64,000 bases of DNA from Sinorhizobium garamanticum (GTDB lineage: Bacteria > Pseudomonadota > Alphaproteobacteria > Rhizobiales > Rhizobiaceae): contig NZ_CP120375.1 in NCBI RefSeq assembly GCF_029892065.1, positions 1-64,000 of the forward strand. Reading direction: 5' to 3'. The notes under the pieces are model-generated. The model made no database searches. It was not told the origin of the DNA and saw nothing but the letters and a program-made list of their open reading frames with translations. Positions 55,580 to 64,000 of the stretch are shown here, piece by piece; the stretch's first letter is position 1, and every line of letters begins with the position of its first letter. Both the position numbers and the translations under genes were made by a program.

Positions 55580-55858
55580 ATGCTCGGCCGTAAAGAACGC
55601 GATCAGCTTGAACTGTACATGTGCGGCTCGCTTCGGGATTTGGTTCCTGACGATCACATCCTGGTCAAGGTCGATAGGGTTCTCGACCTCTCTTGGCTGC
55701 ACGATGAGGTCACCGAACTTTACTCAAAGGGCGTCGGCCGACCCGGCATTGATCCGGAAGTGGCCGTCCGGCTCATGCTTGCGGGCTTTCTCCTCGGGAT
55801 TGTTCATGACCGTCGGCTGGTACGCGAGGCTCAGGTTAACCCTACTATGTCGCCGATA
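55580..55858 (+). pseudogene. IS1182-family transposase, N-terminal fragment
   Basis: The frame MLGRKERDQLELYMCGSLRD, LVPDDHILVKVDRVLDLSWL and GVGRPGIDPEVAVRLMLAGFLLGI is the usual start of IS1182-type transposases. It loses homology after HDRRLVREAQVN and directly meets the ATP-grasp fragment. The whole catalytic domain is missing. Confidence 0.8.
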
Positions 55859-55860
55859 TA

Positions 55861-56493
55861 ATGGGAGATGACGTTATTGCGATTTCCGGCGGTCACTTCG
55901 GCCCTCCACCGCATTTCGTGTATCGTGAGTTCAGCTGTCCGGCCGTGCTGACTGACGACGAGCAGGAGCGAATCGCTAATATTTCGCTAAGCTGTTTGCG
56001 AGCTCTTGGCCTTGGCTGGGGGCCAACGTGCATTGAATTCCGATGGACGCAGCGTGGCCCAGTCGTCATTGAAGTCAACCCGCGTCTTGGTGGTGCGACG
56101 GGTCCTCAACTGGTTCAACTGGCCTACGGCATCGATCTTGTGACCGAGCACATCAAGCTTGTCATCGGCGATGAATGGGATTTACGCAGCAGGCACTCGC
56201 ATACTGCGGCCGTGCGGTTCCTAGTTGCTGATAGCGATGGCAACCTCGATCGGATCGCTGGCGGCAGCCGGGCGGCTGCCGTCTCAGGTGTCGCCGAGGT
56301 CAAATTGTATGTTGAACCCAACACGCCGATCGTCAGGAAAGGCGGTCTCCCAGAGTGTATCGGATATGTGATCGCCGCTTCACCCAGCCTTGCTCAGACC
56401 GAGGCGATACTTCATCGTGCCGTCGACTTAATCAATTGGTCGATTACACCATTTTCGACCCCTGGCGAACAGGAGCGGCCTGCGGCCTTATAA
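55861..56493 (+). pseudogene. ATP-grasp ligase, C-terminal half
   Basis: The 210-residue frame shows FVYREFSCPAVLTDDEQERI, LGLGWGPTCIEFRWTQRGPV and VIEVNPRLGGATGPQLVQLAYGIDLV. EVNPRLGG is the metal/ATP-binding block of carboxylate-amine ATP-grasp enzymes (biotin-carboxylase-like, such as dapdiamide or alanine-anticapsin type ligases). The N-terminal domain and P-loop are missing, cut by the IS1182 fragment. The ATG at 55861 is a chance start at the junction. Such ligases occur in peptide-like natural-product pathways, which fits the PKS/NRPS remnants nearby. Confidence 0.7.
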
Positions 56494-56554
56494 TAACGCT
56501 AAGGTTGGCTCATCGAAAAGCAACACATCAGGCTCATCGCTAGAGTCGGTCAGT

Positions 56555-56906
56555 CTTAAATGCTCGACGGCCCGATCAACGGCATCGCCTTCACCGTCTG
56601 GGTCGATGCCTGGCGCCAACTCTCAGTCCCGGCGATATCATCATTCTCGACAATCTCGGCAGCCACAAGGGCAAGCCGGCGCGCAACGCCATCCGCGACG
56701 CCGGCGCCCATCTGTTCTTCCTGCCGCCCTACAGCCCCGACCTCAATCCGATCGAGATGATGTTCGCCAAACTCGAGACCCTGCTGCGCAAAGCCGACGA
56801 GCGTAGCGTCGAGGCCACATGGCGGCGTGTCGGCGAAGTGCTCATGGCGTTCAGCCCGCACGAATGCGCCGCCTATCTCAGGCATGCAGGATACGCTTCA
56901 ACATAG
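56555..56906 (+). pseudogene. IS630-family transposase, C-terminal fragment
   Basis: MLDGPINGIAFTVWVDAW changes frame near 56615 to TLSPGDIIILDNLGSHKGKP, LFFLPPYSPDLNPIEMMFAKLE and FSPHECAAYLRHAGYAS-stop. It is a different IS630 from that at 7.4-11.6 kb. Confidence 0.8.
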
Positions 56907-56919
56907 ATCTGACAGACTC

Positions 56920-57415
56920 TAGCGCACGAGCGATTGCAACGCTCCGCCGCTGTCCTCCGGATAATTGAGACGAACACGGCGTCGGTGGCGGCCGAGGTCA
57001 GGTCCGACGAATCGTCGATACCGTAGAGTTCCTCCAGGTGGCCGCGGATCTCGCTCACGCTCACGCCGCGCCCATACATGGCGACGATCTCGGCGTCGAA
57101 ATCAGGAAAGCGACGCTGATACTTGTCCGGGTCGAGAGAGCCGGCATGGTCACGCGGGATCGAAAGTTCGAGCTTCGACGTGCCCGGCAGAACTGTCTTC
57201 TTCGAATGTCCGTTTGCGACGGTTCGCCCGTTCCTCGGCCTGCTTCTAGTCAAGATCATCGTTCAAGCCGGCGTTCAGTATCCGCTCAGAAAGCGCCTTC
57301 TTCAGATCATTGAGCAAACCGTCCTTGACAAACAGCTCCTGTGCCTCGCGTCCGGCAAGCAACCGGTCCAGAAGTTCCTTCTCAATGGCGATGCGATGAT
57401 CTCCTTTCCATCATC
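56920..57415 (-). pseudogene. IS256-family transposase, N-terminal fragment
   Basis: The minus strand gives NGHSKKTVLPGTSKLELSIP, RDHAGSLDPDKYQRRFPDFD and IVAMYGRGVSVSEIRGHLEELYG; upstream, in another frame, LLAGREAQELFVKDGLLNDL and KKALSERILNAGLNDDL give the start. It breaks near 56920 where the IS630 fragment ends. Confidence 0.75.
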
Positions 57416-57833
57416 ATGACCCTCACGCACAAAATTCCTGACAGTCTCCTTGCGTTCGTGCGCCGCTTCTGTCCGCTAATGCCGAACCATCAGCTCGTAA
57501 GCACGCTCGGCATTCTCGGCCGCGGCCTTCACCTTGCAGGCGTAAGCCGATTAGCGGCGACGGCACGCGCTCGCCCGGCGCGCCAGCTTTGAGAGCGGCC
57601 TCTGCTTTTCCGCCACCAGCGGGCAGTATCAGCGCTTCGTTCCATCTACAGCGCGAATCTCTTGCATCTTCCCTGCGACTTTCGCACCGCTGCCCAACAT
57701 CGCGAGCGTTGGGGCCTGATAACCATGCCGGACGTAGTCTGAAACACACCGATGTCCGAACTGCGTTTATTGCCAGTTAAGGCGACGCTAGCCGGCGATA
57801 AACACCCTCTCGGCGCTCTCGGTAACTCTTTGC
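57416..57833. other. Spacer without a recognisable gene
   Basis: GC-rich DNA between the IS256 remnant and the BKACE gene. No frame resembles a known protein. Confidence 0.4.
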
Positions 57834-58733
57834 TTACCGCTTCGTGAGCTTCAGTTTCTCCCGAACCTCTTCCGGTCCAACCACTCTCGCTCCCATGTTC
57901 TCGACGACATTCACAGCCCGTTCGACTAGCTGGCCGTTTGTAGCAAACTGGCCCTTGCTCACGTACAGATTGTCTTCGAGGCCAACACGGACATTGCCAC
58001 CGACAAGCACCGCCGCTGCTGGATACGCGATTGCATCGCGGCCGACAGAAAAGGCAGAGAACGTCCAATTCGCAGGAACGCTGTTGGCCATTGCTAAAAA
58101 AGTATTCAAATCATTGGGCGCTCCCCAGCGAATTCCCATGCAGAGCTGGACCAGGACGGGATCCTCGATCAAACCCTCTTCGACCAGTTGCTTGGCAAAC
58201 CAAAGGTGCCCAGTGTCGAAGACCTCAATTTCGGGCCGAACACCATGATCGGCCGTCATCTTAGCCATGGCCCGCAGTGTTGCCGGCGTGTTGGTCATGA
58301 CGAAGTCGCCGACGTTGAAGTTCATGGTGCCGCAATCGAGAGTGCAGATCTCGGGAAGGCATTCGGCGATATGGCTGAAGCGTTCGGTGGCGCCGCAAAG
58401 GTCGGTTGATGGGGCAAGTGGAAGTGGTTGTTCCACGCTGCCGACAACCACGTCTGCTCCCATCCCGGCCGTTATATTCAGCACAACGTCGGTGCTGGCC
58501 TGCCGAACACGGTCGGTGACTTCTTTGTAAAGATCGTTGCGCCGCGAGGGTGCACCGGTTTCGGGATCGCGAACATGGATGTGCGCGACGGCAGCACCAG
58601 CCTTTGCTGCTTCAATAGCGGCAGCCGCGATCTCTTTTGGCGAGCGGGGTACATTTCGAGTCGTTCCGGCGGTATCGGAGCTACCGGTAACCGCGCATGT
58701 TATAAAGACTTCGCGATTCATAGCGAGCGGCAT
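57834..58733 (-). CDS. Beta-keto acid cleavage enzyme, copy 2 (dehydrocarnitine-cleavage-like)
   Basis: The ATG at 58733 (PLAMNREVFITCAVTGSSD) lies eight bases after GGAG; the frame is open further upstream. The 299-residue protein has AAVAHIHVRDPETG (HxH metal site), VLNITAGMGADVVVG, LPEICTLDCGTMNF, IEVFDTGHLWFAKQLVEEGL and AVLVGGNVRVGLEDNLYVSKG. The CTLDCGTMNF and FDTGHLWFAKQ segments resemble those I recall for the CdhC enzyme of carnitine catabolism, which turns 3-dehydrocarnitine and acetyl-CoA into betainyl-CoA and acetoacetate. No carnitine dehydrogenase is in the window, so the assignment to that substrate is only suggested. It differs clearly from copy 1 at 18044. Confidence 0.85.
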   Translation of the reverse strand: MPLAMNREVFITCAVTGSSDTAGTTRNVPRSPKEIAAAAIEAAKAGAAVAHIHVRDPETGAPSRRNDLYKEVTDRVRQASTDVVLNITAGMGADVVVGSVEQPLPLAPSTDLCGATERFSHIAECLPEICTLDCGTMNFNVGDFVMTNTPATLRAMAKMTADHGVRPEIEVFDTGHLWFAKQLVEEGLIEDPVLVQLCMGIRWGAPNDLNTFLAMANSVPANWTFSAFSVGRDAIAYPAAAVLVGGNVRVGLEDNLYVSKGQFATNGQLVERAVNVVENMGARVVGPEEVREKLKLTKR

Positions 58734-58775
58734 TGCATTTACTCCTATCAATGAAATCGGAACTTTATTGAGCAC

Positions 58776-59196
58776 GGCGCTGCGACTAGTTGGCAGGGCC
58801 CAAGCCGCTCCAACCGAACGAATCCACTATCGACTGTAAAACAGCGTGGTCGGCCCGCGTGAGATCAAATCTCTTATCGGCGACTTAGCGCAAACATGGG
58901 GCGGGAGCGCCTTGGCAAGCATCTGTGCCACATTCTCCGTGGAATGCGTCGGTGGGCTCATCGAGAACGAAGGCGCTCAGCCGTCCGGACGAGGCCAAAC
59001 ACTGCAGCAGGCGCGGCACCGTTGGCCGGACCGAGCTTGATCCGGGCCGTCGCCACAGAACGTTCGTTCCGGCGGAATTTCGAGCAAGGGTGGGCTATCG
59101 CCTTGGAAGGCAAGCGGAAGATGCCTCTGCGGCACGACACCATTGCGACCAGCCGTGTTTTGTCCAGAAACCATGCACGTGTGCCTCCGCGTTCGC
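58776..59196 (-). other. Spacer with a possible ABC-ATPase vestige
   Basis: On the minus strand near 58985-58890 a short stretch reads SGRLSAFVLDEPTDAF followed in another frame by ENVAQMLAKALPP. The LDEPTDAF segment resembles a Walker B/D-loop of an ABC ATPase. It is too short to call a gene. The remainder shows nothing. Confidence 0.25.
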
Positions 59197-61275
59197 CTAT
59201 CGAGCGGCTACAATCCTCGCATCGACTGCGATGCAGCGAGTGGGCCCGACGATGAGCGGGTTGATCTCGGCTTCCAGCACGTTGTGGTGATCCGATATGA
59301 ACCGCGAGATCGCCGCGACCGCTTTCGTCACGTCAGACAGATCGAGCGGCGGGCGACCGCGGAAACCGGCGAAGAGCGGTGCAATGCGCAAGGAGCTCAG
59401 CATGCGCCGGGCGGCTCCTTCACTGACCGGAGCAAGCGCCACGACTCGGTCGCGCCAGATCTCGGTCTTGGTGCCGCCAGCGGCGACCACGACAGTAGGT
59501 CCGAACGCCGGATCGCGGAGACCCCCGATCAACAACTCCACGCCGTCGCGCTCGACAATCATCTCCTCGACGCTGAAGCCGGTCGGATTGAGCTGACCGG
59601 TGAGTGTTTCGACCTTCGCCCGCAACGTCGCCTCGTCATTGATCTCCAGAACGACTGCCCCTGAATCGCTCTTGTGCAGGATCCCAAGGGCCTTGAGCAC
59701 CACGGGGTAGCCTATCTTGTTGGCCGCGATCGCGGCCTCGTCCGAGTCGCGGGCGTGGATAGCGCGCGTGAACGCTATTCCACCGGCGGCAAGCGCGTCC
59801 CGACTTGAAATGTAGTGGGTTTCCCCAAGGTAGGCCGCCGTCGTTTCGATCTTCGGTAATTGCCGCTTTGCCTTGCGAATGCGCCCCAGAGCGAGAAGCC
59901 GCGCCGCCTCCGCAGGAAAATCGCAAACGGGCACCCGGTCGGCCGCGAACGCTACCATTGCCGGCTCAGTTGTGATCATGGTTGCCACAGACAACCCAAT
60001 CCCATGTTTCTGGCATGTCTCGCGGATATCAGTCGCGACGGCGGCTTCTGATTCAGGGGCCGCGCCGGCCGCATCGTTGTACGCGCCGTTAAGCAGAATC
60101 GCATCAACCTCCCCGGACGAAGCAATGGCGCTGATAACCGGCTTGAAGCTGGCCAAATCAAGAGCCCCGACGTAATCGATTGGATTGCTAGCCCCAGAAC
60201 CCGGAAGCATTATTTCTGTAAGCTTGGCGCGAAGTGCTGGCGAAAAGGCCGGAACCTCAAGTCCCTCCTCTACGACTGAGTCCGTTCCAAGCGTGGCGAA
60301 ACCCCCGCCGTCCGCTATCACGGCAACGCGCCGACCAAGTGCCCGTACAGGGGCGCTCAAGCAGCGCAGCGCCAGGAACAGATCGCCCATACCGCGTACG
60401 CGAACAACATCTAGGTCTGCGCAAAGACTTGCGAGAACGTCTTCGTTAGAGATCATGGAGCCGGTGTGGGAGGTGACACTACGCCTCACCGCTTCGCCGG
60501 CACGAGGGGCAACAAGCACTACCTCCTTGCCCAATTGTCGGGCACGCTCGATCGCCTCAAACATGCGGCGGCCATCGCGAAACTCCTCAACATAGGCGAC
60601 GATGACGCGCGTGTTCGGATCGAGCGCAAAGGCTTCGACGAATTCCTCGACCGTGAGATCGGCCTGGTTCCCGAGGGACACGGCCCGAGAAATGCCGAGG
60701 TTTTCCCGTGGAAGGCGAGCGCCCAGGTCCACGACGACGCTTCCACTTTGCGAGATGATCCCGATGTCGCCAGGTGCCAGCTTCCAGAAGGCGGTACACT
60801 CAAGATTGGCGGCAGCGTCGTAAAGGCCCACGCAATTCGGGCCTACCAGACGCGCACCGGCTGACCGAATGCGGTCCCGGAGTTCGTTCTGCTGGCGGCG
60901 GCCTTCTTCGCCGATCTCGCCAAAGCCCGCAGTGATGCAGACGAGGTAACGGGTTCCGATCGCCAGCGCCTCGTTGATCGCCTGTCGAACATGCGGGGCC
61001 GGTACGCAGATCACGGCAAGTTCCGGCGTCTCGGGAAGCGAGCGCAGGGACGTGTAGGACTGCTGGCCGAGAATTGTCTCGCCGCGTTGATTTATCAGAT
61101 GAATGCGACGCCGCGAGGCACCCGCGAGCAATTGGCGGGCATACGCAAAGCCCCATTTGGTCGTGGTCGACGACGCGCCGACCAGCGCGACGGAACAGGG
61201 GTTGAAAAGGCCGTCGATCGACTGCGAAAGTTTTTGGGATTCGATGTTCACTGTCGCCTCACGCATTCGTTTCAA
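59197..61275 (-). CDS. Acetate--CoA ligase family protein (ADP-forming acyl-CoA synthetase)
   Basis: The 692-residue protein is a fused alpha-beta NDP-forming acyl-CoA synthetase. The CoA-binding domain opens FNPCSVALVGASSTTTKWGF, then YTSLRSLPETPELAVICVPA, RLVGPNCVGLYDA, and the succinyl-CoA-ligase-like domain has ISQSGSVVVDLGARLP. The phospho-histidine is expected in the SVTSHTGSMIS region. The C-terminal ATP-grasp_5 domain contains IGYPVVLKALGILHKSDSGAV and a final ISDHHNVLEAEINPLIV. It makes acyl-CoA from a carboxylic acid, ATP and CoA (or ATP in reverse). Next to a BKACE it could activate the acid or recover ATP from the acyl-CoA released. It lies 463 bp upstream of the BKACE on the same strand. 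Confidence 0.85.
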   Translation of the reverse strand: MKRMREATVNIESQKLSQSIDGLFNPCSVALVGASSTTTKWGFAYARQLLAGASRRRIHLINQRGETILGQQSYTSLRSLPETPELAVICVPAPHVRQAINEALAIGTRYLVCITAGFGEIGEEGRRQQNELRDRIRSAGARLVGPNCVGLYDAAANLECTAFWKLAPGDIGIISQSGSVVVDLGARLPRENLGISRAVSLGNQADLTVEEFVEAFALDPNTRVIVAYVEEFRDGRRMFEAIERARQLGKEVVLVAPRAGEAVRRSVTSHTGSMISNEDVLASLCADLDVVRVRGMGDLFLALRCLSAPVRALGRRVAVIADGGGFATLGTDSVVEEGLEVPAFSPALRAKLTEIMLPGSGASNPIDYVGALDLASFKPVISAIASSGEVDAILLNGAYNDAAGAAPESEAAVATDIRETCQKHGIGLSVATMITTEPAMVAFAADRVPVCDFPAEAARLLALGRIRKAKRQLPKIETTAAYLGETHYISSRDALAAGGIAFTRAIHARDSDEAAIAANKIGYPVVLKALGILHKSDSGAVVLEINDEATLRAKVETLTGQLNPTGFSVEEMIVERDGVELLIGGLRDPAFGPTVVVAAGGTKTEIWRDRVVALAPVSEGAARRMLSSLRIAPLFAGFRGRPPLDLSDVTKAVAAISRFISDHHNVLEAEINPLIVGPTRCIAVDARIVAAR

Positions 61276-61916
61276 TCAGAAGGTCTTGGCGGCCGGTCTG
61301 GACAGCCCCCCGTCAGTTTCGTCACCGCGACGGCGAGCGTGACCACGTCGGTATCGGGACGACTTTTCGAGCGTCGCGCAACCATGGAGTTTTGACGGCA
61401 AGAGTTTCGTTGCCAGTCAGTCAACATGCTTCGCCTATTTGCCTGAGCTACTATTGGATTAAGCTCATACGACCGGAATTCCAAAAGAGCTCCTCCAAGT
61501 GACCAAAAATTCTCCGAACAGATTGAACCTTCTAGAATTACTTTCAAGTTCATATTTGTTAAATTGCGTTCTTCTTCTGGTAAAGCAAATGTAATATCCT
61601 TAACTAGACAAACAAAAACCTATACATATCTTAACGAACATGGCACATTATTGTTCCGTCAGCTCCTTGTTTAATTCCCACAATCTTGCTACACTCAGCT
61701 AAACGGCTTCCGATCTAGATTTTGACGCAAATTGGACGAGTTTGGACTCAGGGGAGTACTCCAACGAGCAATCTCTTCCGACTGCCTCAGTCTATCCGGG
61801 CGCAGCGGCTCTTCACTGCGGCGGCGGGAGGACGTCTTTGGTCCCTAAAGTTCCCGTCGGGGCAAACCGCGTCGCGCAATATGACACTGGCACACACTCT
61901 CTATGGATGATGCACC
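61276..61916. other. AT-rich divergent intergenic region
   Basis: This region separates divergently transcribed genes (synthetase to the left, oxygenase to the right). The part 61540-61700 is strikingly AT-rich (for example TAAATTGCGTTCTTCTTC, CTAGACAAACAAAAACC) and is the best candidate in the window for a regulated promoter pair. No specific operator could be identified. Confidence 0.45.
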
Positions 61917-62957
61917 ATGATTGAATCGAACCTCGCCCAGCTCGACGAAAGCCTTCAGGCAATGCGACAGTCCTTCGATAAAGTTCCACTCCTCGACCTC
62001 GCCCCCCTTGTGGACGGAAGCGACGTGGGAAGGGTGGCGAAGGAAATTCGATGGGCGCTGGCCAATGCCGGATTCGTGTACATCAGGAACCACGGTGTGC
62101 CTGCGCGGTTGATAGACGAGACCTTTGCCCACACTCGAGCATTCTTCGATTTGCCAGCCGAGGAGAAGATGAGGTTGCATATCAGCAATTCAGGCGTGGC
62201 ATTGCGGGGATATATCCCATTTTTCGGCGAGAACAGCGATCCGGACAAAACCAACGACTTGAAGGAGTGCTTCGATATTGGTCCCGAGCGGCAGACTCTC
62301 GAGAGTCCCTTCTTCGGGCCTAATCAGTGGCCGACCAGCTTACCCGGATTTCGGGTGACCGTTTTCTCGTATCACGAGGCGATGAAGGAGCTTTCGATCA
62401 AGATATTGGGTGGCATCGCACTCAGCCTTGATCTGTCAGCCGATTTCTTCCAACCACAGATGAAGAGCCCAATCTCCATCCAGCGCTTGCTACACTATCC
62501 GCCTCAGAGTGGAGCAGTCGACGAGAAGGTCATCGGCATGGGCGCGCATACCGACCGTGGCAACCTTACTATTCTCGCACAGGACAGCGTCGATGGACTT
62601 CAAGTGATGAGCCGCGACGGCGTATGGGTCGAGGCTAATCCCATCCCCGGCACCTTCGTCATCAACATCGGCGACCTCGTGCAGAAACTAACCAACGATC
62701 GCTACCTCGCCAACGTGCATCGGGTGGTGAACATTTCCGGACGGGAACGCTATTCGCTTCCGTTCTTCGTTGATGCCGACCACGACGCGGTCATCGCACC
62801 CCTGGATAGCTGCGTCTCGAACGATAGCCCGGCGCGTTATCAGCCGATCACCTGCGGCGCGCACAAGTTTGCACGGTGCGTCGAGAGTCTTCCGCATTTG
62901 CATAGGGAACACGCCACCGGCCCTACGGGTCGGCCGAGCGGACCCGCGCTTCCTTAG
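61917..62957 (+). CDS. Isopenicillin N synthase-like 2-oxoglutarate/Fe(II) dioxygenase
   Basis: The 346-residue protein has the N-terminal DIOX_N domain (VPLLDLAPLVDGSDVGRVAK, NAGFVYIRNHGV, FFDLPAEEKMRLH) and the double-stranded beta-helix with the iron ligands His211 and Asp213 (GMGAHTDRGNLTIL) and His268 (LANVHRVVNIS), followed by RYSLPFFVD whose Arg-x-Ser binds 2-oxoglutarate or the ACV carboxylate. Length and motifs are complete. Members of this group include ethylene-forming, gibberellin and isopenicillin enzymes, and many are uncharacterised. A 240 bp piece of this gene is repeated at 52392-52632 next to PKS debris. A frame change near the C-terminus cannot be excluded, because the last ~40 residues (HLHREHATGPTGRPSG) look unusual. 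Confidence 0.85.
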   Translation: MIESNLAQLDESLQAMRQSFDKVPLLDLAPLVDGSDVGRVAKEIRWALANAGFVYIRNHGVPARLIDETFAHTRAFFDLPAEEKMRLHISNSGVALRGYIPFFGENSDPDKTNDLKECFDIGPERQTLESPFFGPNQWPTSLPGFRVTVFSYHEAMKELSIKILGGIALSLDLSADFFQPQMKSPISIQRLLHYPPQSGAVDEKVIGMGAHTDRGNLTILAQDSVDGLQVMSRDGVWVEANPIPGTFVINIGDLVQKLTNDRYLANVHRVVNISGRERYSLPFFVDADHDAVIAPLDSCVSNDSPARYQPITCGAHKFARCVESLPHLHREHATGPTGRPSGPALP

Positions 62958-62989
62958 AAAGACAGCGGCAATTTGAGGCCCTTCCGCAC

Positions 62990-63295
62990 TTTTGGTGCAG
63001 AGTAGTGCTTCCGGCCCCGCCATCTCCGCCTGGAGTATTCGGCTGCCAACAAGGGGCTCGCAGCAGCCGGTATGCGGCCCGCCGCCCCGTCCGTACATTC
63101 GTATATGTGACGCTTGAGTGTCTTGAGGCGGTTGACCTGGCCTTCGACCGGACTTGTGCTCCAGGGATGGGGGTGACCGCTTTGACGGCGTCGATGTCGC
63201 GGCTCTTGGCCAGAGAATCCAATTCGGTGCCGGCTGGATCGGCGACCCATTGGTCGAGGGCGGCGCTACCGCGGTAACAGTCCAAGATGGTCACC
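62990..63295 (-). pseudogene. ISL3-family transposase, C-terminal fragment
   Basis: The minus strand reads DQWVADPAGTELDSLAKSRD, then after a frame change HPWSTSPVEGQVNRLKTLKRHIYE. SPVEGQVNRLKxxKRxxYG is the hallmark end of ISL3 transposases with the last catalytic glutamate. It joins the SDR gene end at about 63295. Confidence 0.75.
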
Positions 63296-64000
63296 GGCAT
63301 CAACAACAATGATCTGACCGTTAATGTTTGATGCTTCCGTCAGGAAGAACAGCGCAGCCTCGGACATCTGTTCCGGTGTGCCTGCCTGGCGTAGAGGCGT
63401 ACGCTGTTCCTCGTCTTCTTTCATCCTGTTGTATTCAATTTCGCGATGCCATTTAGCATCCAACGGGTTTGGATGAAACCGGGGCAAATGGTGTTCACGA
63501 ACGGCAGGGCTGAGCCAGCGTGCAAGCATCACGGTAAGAGTGTTTAAGGCGCCCTTTGACAGCACATAGGGCAGTGAGCTGCCGTTGCCGGTAAGGGTGG
63601 CATTGGTGGACACGTTTACGATCGCGCTGCGTTCTTTGCTTTCCTCCCATAGTCTCTTCACGGCCGGAAACACAGCACGGCTCATCATGAAAGCGCCGGT
63701 TGTGTTCACGCGAAATATGCGGTCGAAATCCTCCGGTGCGACGTCTTCAAGGTCGCCGGCTTTTTGAAACTTTGTGGTGGCAGCGTTATTGATAAGCCCA
63801 TCGATGCGCCCCCATGCGCTCAGGGTCTCGGCGGCCAGTTTGCGGCAATCTGCATCCTGCCCCACGTCGGCCTGCACAACGATAGCTTCAACGCCTTGCG
63901 CTTTGACTTTGGCATAAGTCTCGTAGGCTTCCTTCTTGCTTCGAGTATAGTTTATCGCGACGTTCCAGCCCCGCGCCGCGAGGTCGATGGCACAAGCCGC
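63266..64000 (-). CDS. Short-chain dehydrogenase/reductase, 5' end outside the window
   Basis: The gene runs off the right edge. The visible part starts AACAIDLAARGWNVAINYTR and has QADVGQDADCRKL, RIDGLINNAAT, the catalytic Ser in IVNVSTNATLTG, and Tyr/Lys in LPYVLSKGALNTL. Between about 63535 and 63435 the expected PG loop is read out of frame: VREHHLPRFHPNPLD appears where the second frame gives VNTICPGFIQTRWMLNG; both flanks are in the normal frame. Two compensating indels thus affect some 25-30 residues of the substrate loop. The C-terminus NGQIIVVDAGDHLG is normal, then the ISL3 fragment begins (LLPR). Probably inactivated or affected by base-call errors. Confidence 0.75.
   Translation of the reverse strand, partial: AACAIDLAARGWNVAINYTRSKKEAYETYAKVKAQGVEAIVVQADVGQDADCRKLAAETLSAWGRIDGLINNAATTKFQKAGDLEDVAPEDFDRIFRVNTTGAFMMSRAVFPAVKRLWEESKERSAIVNVSTNATLTGNGSSLPYVLSKGALNTLTVMLARWLSPAVREHHLPRFHPNPLDAKWHREIEYNRMKEDEEQRTPLRQAGTPEQMSEAALFFLTEASNINGQIIVVDAGDHLGLLPR

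Noticed and set aside
55861..56493. Complete short ATP-grasp enzyme
   Set aside because: It lacks the N-terminal domain and nucleotide loop and starts exactly at a junction with an IS1182 fragment, so it is a truncated gene.
61640..61660. Sigma-54-like box TGGCACATTATTGTT upstream of the oxygenase
   Set aside because: The -24 half fits, but the -12 TTGC is absent at the right spacing, and there is no NifA site close by.
1..64000. nod boxes, tRNA or rRNA genes, CRISPR arrays, replication origin (repABC)
   Set aside because: I looked for the nod-box core (ATC-N9-GAT and flanks), tRNA cloverleaf arms with GTTCRANNC, regularly spaced repeats and RepA/B/C proteins, and found none I would defend.

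Overview
The window reads as a piece of a rhizobial symbiosis plasmid or symbiosis island (Alphaproteobacteria, Rhizobium/Sinorhizobium/Mesorhizobium type). Evidence: a broken nifH with a NifA-type upstream site and a sigma-54-like -24 box at about 50.86-51.26 kb, very dense insertion-sequence debris (IS5, ISNCY, IS630, IS110, IS256, IS1182, ISL3, a group II intron), many catabolic genes with high-GC alphaproteobacterial codon use, and a UPF0262 gene, a family typical of Rhizobiales. I found no rRNA, tRNA, CRISPR array, replication origin or convincing nod box. Species is not determinable by eye.

Layout. 0-15 kb is accessory and heavily rearranged: a methyltransferase 3' fragment, an aminotransferase that has an almost perfect inverted copy 31 kb away, a GntR-type regulator with an IS5 element inserted five codons before its stop, an ISNCY element, two broken glutamate dehydrogenase copies, an IS630 element carrying both an IS110 and a group II intron, a UPF0262 pseudogene and an MFS exporter. 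15.2-19 kb (minus strand) is a coherent beta-keto-acid module: thiolase, CoA-transferase subunits B and A, and a beta-keto-acid cleavage enzyme (BKACE). 20-24 kb holds a gamma-type carbonic anhydrase-like protein and two regulators (AraC and GntR/FCD). 24.2-41.2 kb (minus strand) is an amide/peptide uptake and hydrolysis locus: amidase, complete oligopeptide-type ABC transporter (two ATPases, two permeases, binding protein), M81 metallopeptidase, the second aminotransferase copy, a second amidase, a permease remnant, a second binding protein and a penicillin-acylase-type Ntn hydrolase. 43.4-46.3 kb has a class III aminotransferase and an MmgE/PrpD protein.

46.5-57.4 kb is a graveyard: a frameshifted methyltransferase, a tyrosine recombinase remnant, nifH 5' end, NRPS adenylation fragment, PKS linker plus carrier protein plus thioesterase fragments, a partial copy of the oxygenase gene found at 61.9 kb, an ATP-grasp C-terminal half, and pieces of five IS families. 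An intact atypical response regulator survives in it. 57.8-64 kb returns to intact catabolic genes: a second BKACE resembling dehydrocarnitine cleavage enzymes, an ADP-forming acyl-CoA synthetase, an isopenicillin-N-synthase-like dioxygenase, and an SDR running off the right edge.

Working model (inference): amidated or N-acylated peptides/amino acids are imported, deacylated by the amidases and the acylase, transaminated by the two aminotransferase types to keto acids, and cleaved by the BKACEs with acetyl-CoA; the acetoacetate released is activated by the CoA-transferase and split by the thiolase. The substrate is unknown. Paired regulators, amidases, binding proteins and BKACEs suggest that an ancestral block was duplicated and then partly eroded by mobile elements.
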